A DNA stretch of 64,000 nucleotides from Adineta ricciae (Eukaryota > Rotifera > Eurotatoria > Adinetida > Adinetidae): contig CAJNOJ010000041.1 of assembly GCA_905250025.1 (NCBI GenBank), positions 1-64,000 on the forward strand. Direction: 5' to 3'. The notes below the pieces were generated by a model. The model searched no databases. It saw only the letters and a program-made list of their open reading frames with translations, and had not been told where the DNA came from. The position numbers and the translations under genes were made by a program. Every line of letters begins with the position of its first letter. Position 1 is the first letter of the stretch. Positions 13,422 to 23,231 of this stretch are shown here, piece after piece.

Positions 13422-13944
13422 TTATCACTCTAGTAAAATTGTATAATTATTGGTGATGAGATTTTAATGTCGATCTCACGGGTGCAAATAGATAATGAAC
13501 CATTTCGCTTTCGAAATACTTGTTTTCATAATCGTTTTGATTGTATACGTGCGAACATTTTTTTTTTCAAAGAAAGACGAGACACTCGACCGCTCGGTTG
13601 TGAAAATGATTGATCGAACGCATTATCATCCATATTTCCAAACGAATCACCGATTACAACATCAAAAGTTTCGCAAATAAATATTACAATAGCATTTCGT
13701 TTAGGAAATATGATTTGATCGTTTCTGATCAGAAAGTGAAGTGTGAAATTGTGTGGAAATAATAGTTCGATGTTTTCTTTTCTTCTTTCTCTCTTTCGCT
13801 TACATATGTCTTATCGCACAACTAATCATCTATTATTTTTCGGATCACATCAAGGTCGTCGACTCATTCTGTCGATCACCGTCGTTTTCAATTCATTTAC
13901 ATTCATATTAACAAAACTGATATAGGGCACACTCATTAAATAAC
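13422..13944. other. 3' flank between the kinase gene and a minus-strand gene
   Basis: About 520 bases with a canonical AATAAA at 13676-13681 that could serve the kinase mRNA. No protein-like frame was seen. Confidence 0.5.
13676..13681 (+). terminator. Candidate poly(A) signal, kinase gene
   Basis: AATAAA, about 255 bases after the kinase stop codon. This is a plausible distance for a longer 3' untranslated region; there is no direct evidence of use. Confidence 0.35.
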
Positions 13945-14427
13945 TCACTCATTTGTTCGCTCGCATACATGATTACTCTCTTTGCCTCTTCTCTCGTTTT
14001 CGTGTTCGTTATTTGACCTCACTCTCAAGGACACGACGACGAAAGGACAGCAATTGATGGTGTTGGTCAATCGCACTATATCCGAAAGATGAGGAAGGAA
14101 GGAAGGAAGTACACTGGTCAAATAAACCAACCCGAATAAGAATATAGAGGCAACACCAAAGAGTGTTTGACCATTAAGAGGAGTAGACCACTTCGGTGAC
14201 ACATATGCACACGGAGAACAATGATGAACGAAATGTGGTTCGATTGCTGGACGAATACTGGAAACAACGGTAGGTTTATCAAGAAGATCGTTGCGAAACT
14301 TGATCAGTGCTATTGAGTCAATATTAGCGCCTGTATCGAACGGAAACCAATGTGAGAAGATGTGTTACATCATTAGATGACCGCTGACTCTCACGCACGT
14401 TCTAATTATTCGAGTGCTAGAGGTCAT
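13945..14427 (-). CDS. Possible small single-pass membrane protein
   Basis: A 51-base GT-AG intron (14381-14331) joins a 46-base exon starting MTSSTRIIRTCVRVS to a second exon (14330-13945), giving 143 residues in one frame. The middle is protein-like (SIRPAIEPHFVHHCSPCAYV) and precedes a clear membrane segment (LFGVASIFLFGLVYLTSVL). The Arg-rich, acid-free N-terminus would suit a mitochondrial protein, but no family was recognised. The last 40 residues look less natural, so the real 3' end may be spliced differently. It stands head to head with the nuclear receptor gene, about 100 bases away. It may also be a chance reading frame. Confidence 0.4.
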
Positions 14428-14530
14428 TGATCGGATCGACTGAATGATTACTCAATCACGAATAAGAGGAAAAGAGAACACAAGCAAGAAATTATGTTGA
14501 ACTTCAAGGTCAGCAAACCGTTGAGAAAAT

Positions 14531-16870
14531 ATGTATATAGATTGTAGAAAAGAGAGAAAAATTCGATCGCTCTGTTTCTCTCTCGCTCTACTTGCCTTCA
14601 TTTTCACATTTGCAATCATATCGCACTCTTTTCATATCAAACAACTAGGTTATCCACAACAACAACAATATCATCATTCTCAACAGCAGAGTGTCTACGA
14701 CGATTTCAATCTTCATCATCCAATGATTGAAACGCCGCATTCCTACCATCATCCATACAAACCCAAACAGCGCTTTTCGCATTATATCAAAACACCAGAT
14801 TTACAAAATCTATGCCCAGATATCGAAACAACGTGTCGAAATGTGGAAATCGACCAACCGACTCCGACAGCCGTCATCCATCATCATCATTATCTTTCAC
14901 AACAATCTACTCCAACTATAACGGAAACAGCACATCCACATAATGCAAAAGAAGATTTCCGATTGTCATCAACGCCAACAACATCGATTATTCCTCTAGC
15001 ACAATCGCATGATCTAATGCGATCGAAACCATCTCCACCACTAACGCCTGTCAAAACTGAACCGAATCTCGAGCCAAAACAACTAGTGGAGCATCAAAAT
15101 AATAATGCTAACACCATTGCATCGTTAATCAAAGCCAACTGCGGAAAAATTCCGGGATCAATAACTGTACATGTTCCATGCTTAGTATGTGGCGACGAAG
15201 CGAGTGGTTTTCATTACGGTGTCAATTCTTGTGAAGGTTGCAAGGTAAAGTGTTTTTCCTCATGAAAACCAAATCCCATCGAGTATTTTTTGTTCTAGGG
15301 CTTCTTTCGTCGATGTATCACTCAGGGAATGTCTCATCGTTGTAACAATACGGGTAATTGTGACATAACACCATTTAGTCGAAATTCATGTCAATACTGT
15401 CGATTGAAAAAGTGTTTTGACGTTGGTATGAGCCGTGAAGCATCGCGACTCGGCCGGCGGCCTAAACGCCCACGATCAGATACAGTAAATTTGATCAAAA
15501 ATGAAAAAGAATTCAGTTCGATCCCGATGATGTCGCCGACGAAAACGTCCACCCTCGTTCGTCTACAGGAGATACAACGGCAACAGCCGAAACATTCTCT
15601 AAATACGAACGAAGTTTTCCACAAACAACAAACGCCACCCGAAGAACGAGATAAACAATCTTCACCAACAAATCGAACGGATTCCGTTAGTTCTACTACA
15701 TCGAATCTGCTATCTTCACCGTACCGCGCACCATCAGTTACAGTTGAAACACCGAATTCTTCAACATCGTCATCTTCAACATTTCCGGAGTGTCTTTTTC
15801 AACATCGTCAGCCAATTTCACTCGATATTCATCGTGAAGTTGCTCGAAAGTTGACCTCGATGTTGCTCTATCAAGAGAAATTGCTGACTGATATCGAAGT
15901 TAAAGAAATGGATCATATTGCTCAAGTTATCATCGGTGCTCATCTACAATTTTGTATTTGTACATTCGAGAAAATTCAAGCCAAAATCGAAGAAAATCCA
16001 CCCATATGGGCAGATTCTGTGGTAGAAAAGCCAGATTTTCCATTACTGACAACATAGATTTGAAACTTTTCTTTCAGAGTGATGATCTCAATTGTGATCC
16101 CGCATTAGTATGGGCAAATTGGCAATTGAGTTTCCCATTCGAAAGCATCTTGCGAACATTTAAATATTACACATTTTTTCAACAAATCTCACAGGATGAT
16201 CAAATTTGTTTGTTTCGACATGGTAAGTTGAAAAGTTCGTTTTCAGACTACCGTATGTTTGAATTCGATTTTTGTGTTTAGGAGCTTTTGAAACAATTCT
16301 TGTTAGCTGGTTTACTCTATTCGATGCTGAACAAAAACTAATGCTCACACCAGATTTTTCCGCTTATATGGATCGAGACTTTATTAAGACAATCAAAACG
16401 TTAGGAATTATTATGTTAGAAATCTTTGACTTAGGAATGAAGGCCAGCCATCTCCGATGGACGGATAGTGATATTGCGCTATTCAATGCATTGTTATTGA
16501 TGAATCCAGGTATGACGAAATTTATTGATCTAGTTTTCGGAGTGACGAATCTTTTTCTACACAGAACGACCAGATCTGTGTGATAAACAACTTGTTGGTC
16601 AAATCGAAGCGAAATTGATGCAAGTGCTCTACAGACATTTACGTTGCCACCATCCAAGTAAGTTAACATTTTGCTGTGCATTCCTTCGAAAATCTTCTTT
16701 CTCTAGATGAGCCAAATATGTTTCTCGATATTCTTCAATTGATTCCCTCGATTCAAGAAGTGAATCAAATTCACTTGAACGCTGTTCAATACATCAAACG
16801 ACACGAACCACAGATTTTCAATTCTTTGCCTGACGTTCATCGCGAAACATACGAAGGTCTCTCGCCATAA
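14531..16870 (+). CDS. Nuclear hormone receptor (NR1-like)
   Basis: A ligand-regulated or orphan transcription factor. Exons are 14531-15244, 15299-16021, 16078-16222, 16282-16509, 16565-16657 and 16707-16870. The DNA-binding domain has all eight zinc cysteines: CLVCGDEASGFHYGVNSCEGCK, split at the common intron after CEGCK, then GFFRRC and a second finger ending in NSCQYCRLKKC. The P-box CEGCK-GFF is of the NR1/NR2 type. The C-terminal extension reads GMSREASRLGRRPKR. A Ser/Pro-rich hinge of about 130 residues leads to a ligand-binding domain whose signature helix-3/5 region is FFQQISQDDQICLFRHGAFE. The long N-terminal region is Gln/His/Pro-rich. The first 30 residues after 14531 include a hydrophobic run, so the true start may instead be the ATG near 14724 or lie in an upstream exon. 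E75/Rev-erb, PPAR and related NR1 members are all possible. Confidence 0.88.
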
Positions 16871-17462
16871 AGTTCGTTTAACTCTCGAATTCATTCCATA
16901 GGAAAGAAAAATCTTTCAACCGGTTCTTGTTTGTACTTTGTTTTGTTCATATTCGATATCCATCTCATTTTTATCTCGGTGCAATACGCATAAGAAGTTC
17001 CGTGTGGGTGAATCTTGATATCCAAGAAAACGACAACGTGGCAATCTCTTTTTGTACTAAGAATTCATATGTGTGTGTGCGTGCTTATGCGAATTGTTCG
17101 TTTGTTATTCGAATTATTTTGTAATTATTTCTTTTTATTGATCATGTTTGTCGAGTTTTAAAGTAAAACGAACTTATTGAAATGATATTAGTGTCATTAT
17201 CTTCATACCATGTAATCGAAAACAAAGAAAACGAAAGATGAAAAGTCGCTAGTGGAAGAAAGAACCAGTAGCGCTATTTAATGATTGGATTGATTTTTAT
17301 CAGCGATGAGAAAAGAGGCTAAATGTAAATGTTAAAGATTATGTTATATATTACAGTGTAATAACTCGATTAATATCTAGATTCTGTGTTTGATTATATC
17401 GATCTTGGAAATAGTCCTCTTTTCAGATTCTTCGTTTCTTATCCAGATCCTCTTGTGAAACT
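16871..17462. other. Spacer between the nuclear receptor and the hnRNP H-like gene
   Basis: About 590 bases of T-rich 3' flank with no protein-like frame. A pyrimidine-rich acceptor-like site ending in CAG lies near 17425, just upstream of the next start, and could be a 5' UTR intron end or a trans-splice site. Confidence 0.45.
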
Positions 17463-19472
17463 ATGAGTCTTGAACGAGATGAATCAGAAGAGCGACAGGA
17501 TAGCAGATCGCCACGGCAAGGCGAATATTTCGTTAGATTGTACGGCCTGTCGTCTTCAGCAAGCAAAGAGGATGTTAAAAAATTCCTTTCTCGTAAGTTG
17601 ATTCGATTGTGCCATGTGAAAAATGTAACATACATGCTGTTTTAGCCTGTCACGTAACGGTCGTTCATCTATTTGATGTAAATCACAATAACATATCGTC
17701 GCACGAATGTTTGGTCGAATTAGAATTCGAAAGTGATGTTAAAGACGCTCTGAAACGATCGGGTGAATGTATTGATCGAAAAGAAATCGAAGGTATGAAT
17801 AAAATGAAAAACTTTACCGAACAAAGTCACTATTTTCTATGCAGTTCGATCGGCAACTATCCATGAATACAATGTTTGCACGAAATACAAAGGTTCGGTA
17901 TCTTGGCATGAACCTGTTGTTCGTATGAGCGGTCTTCCAATTAGTTGTACGATGGGTAACGTTCAGAATTTCTTCAAAAGTAAGTTGAACGAGGAATCAC
18001 AGTTTTGCACTGGACTGTTTGTTATCATTCATGCATTTAGACATTGAAATAGCAAGAAATGGTATTTACATAACGCGTGATATGGCTGATCAAGCATTGG
18101 GCAATGGATTTGTTGCTTTTGTTAACATGGACAGCGCCTACAAAGCAATTGACATGCATGGTCAAAAATGTATTGAAGACAGGTTCGGTTGGACATGGTC
18201 TTTCGATAGAAGAAATATTAGCAGATTGAATTAATGGAGTATAAAACGAAAAGAAAGGGAGATTTAGGTGAGAGGTGAGGTGTACTGATCAATGGTGTTA
18301 CCAGTGTTATGTCAGGTAGAAAGAATCCATTAATTCTGTGTTCCATCTATCGTAACAAAAAAAAAGAAATGGATTTGCTCTCAAGTCGATATTGGTGATA
18401 AAATATATTTGTATTTCGATTAGGTGCATCGAATTGTTTCCATCGACGTACGATGAGGCGAGACTTCGCATTATGAGCGATGCTCGTATTAACGCTAAAC
18501 AGTTTGTCGGTGATGATGATGTTGACAAAGATATGAAAGTAGAAACCAATAACCATGTTGATAAACGTCATTCAAGAAGTCGCAGTCGACAACGTTCGCG
18601 ATCGACAAGTCGAGGAAGTAGGATCGCAGAAGCCAACTTATTTGCGTTCGAAACTTCGAGCCATTTTAGATTATCGCCAACGGGACGAAAAACGGCGTCG
18701 TTCACCTTCAGCTTCGCCTTCATTACGTTCACGTCGTAAGTGAAAATACCGAAATGTGAGATCTCCTTAAACTACTCATTGTATTTAGATGCACCAAGAA
18801 GTGGTAATCAACGTAAGATCAATGACAAAAGCTTTTTTCAACTTATTACGGATTTGATTGAATAGGATCGTATAATAGCAACAGCAATCATCGTTATCGC
18901 CGTAGTCGAAGTCGTAGTCCAGCCCGTCGTTCATCGTCTCGTAACGAAGAATTCGTTGTGAAAATTCGTGGAATGCCTTATACTGTTGTTGAGGAAGATG
19001 TTCTCAAAGTAAGATTTCTCATTTTCATCATTAAAACTATAACGTTTTCTTCGCTAGTTCTTTCCATCAACATGTCGACCATCGCGAGTTGAGATCGTTC
19101 AAGACCGTCGTATGAAACGACCCAACGGAGATGGGTATGTATACTTCAATACAATCGAAGAAGTCGACGAAGCAATGAAATGTGATCGGAAATATATGGG
19201 TGAGAGAATCTTTCGAATGAATTTTAACGACAAAGTTACGAACGTATGGTTTCTACGCAGGAAGTCGTTATGTTGAACTTTATTTTGATTCACCACGCTA
19301 TGCAACGCTAACCAACCGCCGAAAGAAACCTGACGGAAATCCTCGTCGTTCATCTCGTTCGCCGTCGAGATCAAGATACAACCGGCGTAGTCGCTCGAGA
19401 AGTACGTTAATTTTTCGCGAATGAAGCTGAAATTTTCAGTTTGAATTCAATCTAGGTGATTCAATGGATTAG
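17463..19472 (+). CDS. hnRNP H/F-like RNA-binding protein with three quasi-RRMs and RS stretches
   Basis: A likely splicing regulator. The first quasi-RRM begins GEYFVRLYGLSSSASKEDV, and the second contains VVRMSGLPISCTMGNVQNFF and ends DRCIELFPS. The third reads FVVKIRGMPYTVVEEDVLKFF and ends SRYVELYF. These words match the hnRNP H/F, GRSF1 and RBM12 group, whose RRMs bind G-rich RNA without the classic aromatic RNP residues. Between the second and third domains and at the end are Arg/Ser-rich stretches more typical of SR proteins. About ten exons have introns near 50 bases, except one of 238 (18184-18421). The reading frame changes between 18539 and 18630; several canonical short introns could explain it, but I could not pick one. 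It ends with SDSMD and TAG at 19470-19472. Confidence 0.83.
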
Positions 19473-19882
19473 AAAATATCGAATTTAGCTGTAAATAACT
19501 TCATTCAAGTCAAGATGTGCTATGTCTGGTTATGGAATTCGTTAACTTGAATTATCTGTGTTATTTCCCGAAAGAAGAAGTCTTATTTCTAGAACTTGAA
19601 TTTCAGCTTCACATGTTCTGATATTTGGTAAATTAGTTTTTTTTGTTCAGAGTAAAAAAAAACAGCATGCATGTTTCTTTCAAATTTGGTTTGTTATTTT
19701 TGTGTGTTTGCCTCCATCATGAATAAAAACGCAGGAAAGAAAAATACATATAAGACGCACTTGGCTTTTTCCTGTCCTTTCGCCATCAAAACGCAACAGT
19801 TTTCTCCATAAAGAAATATATCGCAAGTAGTATATCTTACTTTTTCTTTCTTTTTAAAGATACAGAGTAAACCTAATAGACT
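19473..19882. other. Spacer between the hnRNP H-like and ZnF-UBP genes
   Basis: 410 bases, AT-rich, with an AATAAA near 19720 and a pyrimidine run ending AAAG near 19860 just before the next start. No coding potential was seen. Confidence 0.45.
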
Positions 19883-20363
19883 ATGGCAACAACAACATCC
19901 GATCAAGCTGATGATCCACATTTAATCGGAGTAGGTCATAATAATCAAATTAGTCTCTTCAATTCATTTTCGATCGTTTAGCCGTTCGCAATCGTACCAA
20001 AACAGGATTGTACTCATTTAGCTGATCACGTTTATACATTACCGGGATCAGCTAGACGCGTCGATGGTCATCAGCCACCATGCACCGATTGCGACGCTAT
20101 TCGTGAAAACTGGGTTTGCTTAGAACCAAATTGTTCACAGGTACGCCATTGAATAAATGTTTTGTATCTAACAAGATTCGTCTGATTAGGTCGGTTGTTC
20201 ACGTTATCAACAAAAGCACATGTTAGCACACCATCAAAACACTGGACATAATATCTGTTTGAGTTTATCCGATCATTCTGTTTATTGCTACGGCTGTGAA
20301 TCGTATATCGACAGTCCGAAATTAGTGGAACTTAATCGGCAATTAGTCGAAGCGTCGAATTAG
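19883..20363 (+). CDS. Stand-alone HDAC6-type ubiquitin-binding zinc finger (ZnF-UBP) protein
   Basis: Exons 19883-19930, 19982-20140 and 20190-20363 give 126 residues, of which about 95 form one ZnF-UBP (BUZ/PAZ) domain. Zinc ligands and folding residues appear in order: DCTHL, CTDCDAIRENWVCL, VGCSRYQQKHMLAHH, GHNICLSLSDHSVYCYGCESYID. The order, the WVCL word and the SLSDHSVYCY strand match the HDAC6 and USP finger that binds the free C-terminal GlyGly of ubiquitin. There is no deacetylase or protease domain in the window on this strand. It is therefore a single-domain protein, probably recognising free ubiquitin chains or other GlyGly ends. A fragment of a bigger gene is unlikely because start, stop and flanks are all present. 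Confidence 0.88.
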
Positions 20364-20771
20364 GAATCAAGAGAAGCTTCTGTCTGTAATTTTTCCTGAA
20401 TATTTCATTTGAATTTTCTTTATAAACACGAAGTTAAACTGCAATAATTCACTTGTGACAGTTGTTGATTGAAGTATGTCAAAGAGAAAAAGAAATGACA
20501 TTGATTTCAATATGTCGTGTATTAAAGTACATTCTTTTGAGATCAAGTGAAGTGCGTTTCATTTAAAAAATTGAATACAACTCATAAACAGAAAATAATA
20601 TTTAGATTGCTTAGTAAGAGAGTGTTCGAGTTTAGAAGCACGTTTCGTCGATGAATATTTAATTCGAGAATGTAAATAACCATGTTTATTTGTGAAAAAT
20701 TAGAAAATAAAAGTGTGGTGCAATAAATAAGAAGGAGCATTGAGTGATCAAGGGAAAGAATTCAACGGGTT
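20364..20771. other. Convergent 3' flanks of the ZnF-UBP and FAM227-like genes
   Basis: About 400 bases between two facing stop codons, AT-rich, with no coding potential. It should hold both polyadenylation sites. Confidence 0.5.
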
Positions 20772-23009
20772 TTATTCGTAGGATTTGACAGAACTTTGAG
20801 ATCTGATCTCTAAGTCATCGTTGAGCTGATTCTGATCAAAATGAAAAGAATTTGTACATATTTTCGCTGAAGATAACCATGCTTACCATCAATTTCCGTC
20901 GACAAAGAGATACTTGTTTTTCTTGCTTCTTCCACTCGTCCTGTGCTCTCAGTTTTACTACATGTTCTCTGATTAGCTTTCGCTGATGATCGTCTTCATC
21001 ACGTTTCCTAGAAGAAAATCATTTTTTAAAATCATTTGTACACTTCCGATCAGCTATCGAACAAACTTATGCTTTTGTGCTCGAACGATGCGACAGAATT
21101 GTGCTGTGCGTTTGATTTCTTTCTCATAAGTTTCTGCTTCTACCGTTGGTACTTGACTTATCTGCGGATGTGAAATGAAAAATTGTGTACCAGCTTTTCT
21201 GAGCATATGTCTCGAGCGTAGATACTTCTCCGTCAAGGGAGAATTTCCATTCATGTTAAATCGGTAATCTTCAAAGAGTACGCGTCGACTAAAGCACAGT
21301 TGATCAGCTGATCAAGATGGCATTCGAGAGTTTTCTTACTCAGGTAATGGATCTTTGGTGGTTCTATAAAGTTCTCTCAGACGTTCGTGAGGTTCTTTGC
21401 CTTTGCTTCGTTCGGAGGAGATTTGAGGCATATTTTCCGTGTTGTCATGCAAATTGTGATAATTGATCGTTGAATTTGCTACGGGTGTCGGTTCGACAAA
21501 CGAGATTTTCTCCTGTTGAACGAGTTTCGATCGCCATTGTTCATAGCGGCGAGGCGGTGCTGGAATTCCGCCTAACCACAGTTGACAAATATTTGCAATG
21601 GAGTTCTTGAATTGATCTAAGTTGACTAATTCTTTCGTTGATTGGCCAGACGTATCGGGTGAATTGGGAAGATCCGATACACGATTTTCACTTTCTTTCT
21701 TGGCTTTGTTCGCAGCGTCCGCATCAGCAGGCAGTCGTTTGATCGACGTGGGGAAGCAAACTTTGAAACACGCGAAAACGGTTTCCGCTAAAAGTGAGGG
21801 ATAAACCTAAGGAAAAGTAACAAATCAAGCAGAAAATGTGCAAAGCAATTACAAACTTGAAAGCATTTGTCACGATAACGTAGATCGATATTTATCATGA
21901 GAAGAGATATGTAATTATTCGATGCTCGAGCGAGTAGTTTCTTTTGAATTTCAGGTTGCTTGTGATAACTATCCAGAAATATCCACCAAAAGATGTCCTA
22001 TATACACAATTCGAAGATGATCATATTTGAAAACACGATAAAGAATAATTACTAGAATTAGTGCTTTTGTTTGAGGAGAATGATAGAGTTGAATCAATGG
22101 TTTGATGTAAGGTGCCTAGTTGCATAGAAAAACAAAAAAATACATTTTGACAAATGAAGAGTTGTTTATTTACTTACTTGTTTTCCTAATGTGTATTGTT
22201 TCGAGAGTATGTGTCTCATCACTTCTGTTTCGAGAACCACGTGAAATGGCAATGGAGTGACATGATCTTCGTGAAAGCCCGGATATTTGAAGATCTCTAG
22301 TAAAGTGGATCTATCTTGTTCGAATTCATCGTCTTCGTCCTCCTAGCGAAGCAAAATTCATCAAACGTCGAGTCGATTTTCCAAACAGAATGTAATCACA
22401 TCTAAGTGGGCAGTGGCATTAACAGGATTTTCCGAAGCGGCTTTCGCGGCCAAGAGACCAACGAATTCTTGCATCTGTTGTCTGGATTGTCCTGGAAGGA
22501 ATGGGACATAACGTATGCATAGATTCTCTCAAAAAGATAAACACTCAACCATTTTGTATCGCATTTTCTCGAAGTTTTTGTGAAATCAATGATTGTTTCT
22601 TTTGATTAACATCATACGACGCACCGACTTCTCGCAGCGCTCGATCGAGTTTCGAAATCTTCTCATTAATTAACCCACGTAGATTAATCCCAGTCAACGC
22701 TAAAACAATCCAAAAGATTTGTTGTAAGAAAAACCGGGATATTTCGCATTTACGAGTGGTTAATTCTTTTTTAAGCTCATTTTCAAAATCCTTTTCACTG
22801 GTAACTACATTGGTCGCATATCTGCTCACTACTTGATTGTTGATTTCAACAGTTGAGACAGCAGAAGAGACGCGAGGTGGTGTTCGCCGTGTTCCAGCAC
22901 TTGATATGCGTTTAACGGAAGCACTACGAATTCGATCGGATGATTTCGGTCGGGCTTCACCACTGTCTAAGACGACTACGGGAGAAAAAACACGAGCAAT
23001 GTCAACCAT
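20772..23009 (-). CDS. FAM227-like protein (cilium/sperm-associated)
   Basis: About ten exons from the ATG at 23009 (MVDIARVFSPVVVLD) to TAA at 20774-20772. The N-terminal part is basic and Ser/Arg-rich, then predicted helical. The centre carries the FAM227 hallmark: KYPGFHEDHVTPLPFHVVLE, then KALILVDIFWWIFLDSYH, NNYISLLMINIDLRYRDKCF and PSLLAETVFACF. In the family this is a DxFWWxFL helix followed by a conserved NY..LL stretch. The C-terminal third has long charged helices (KKRDEDDHQRKLIREHVVK). FAM227A and B are expressed in ciliated cells and testis; their molecular role is not settled. The gene is head to head with CFAP54, only 222 bases between start codons, which supports a ciliary role. 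Confidence 0.75.
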
Positions 23010-23231
23010 CGCACAGTTAAAGAATCAACTTGTTGTCGTGGTAAAAGAGAATCAGATCGGCTCAGTTTAATAATATAAATATAATAGTTAAACAAAAACT
23101 ATACGACATCTAGCGACACATCGACTTCTCGTCGTGAACAACGAGAGGTTCTTCCTTAGTTTCATCAACCTCAAATGGCTTCTTCGCTTCACGCATACGT
23201 GAGATGAGATTCTTTTGTTAGGCGAAAAACG
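23010..23231. promoter_or_regulatory. Bidirectional promoter region of two cilium genes
   Basis: 222 bases separate the start codons of the FAM227-like gene (-) and CFAP54 (+). On the plus strand, GTTGTCGTGGTAAA at 23032-23045 matches the RFX X-box consensus RYYNYYATRRNRAC at 12 of 14 positions by my count. An acceptor-like TTTTGTTAG lies 10-18 bases before the CFAP54 ATG. The X-box assignment is weak; the shared promoter itself follows from geometry. Confidence 0.45.

Noticed and set aside
13743..13925. Short plus-strand frame after the kinase gene
   Set aside because: It lies in AT-rich 3' flank past the AATAAA and has no protein-like features.
22837..23070. Open frame on the plus strand overlapping the start of the FAM227-like gene
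   Set aside because: It is the reverse of a well-supported coding exon and has no recognisable domain.
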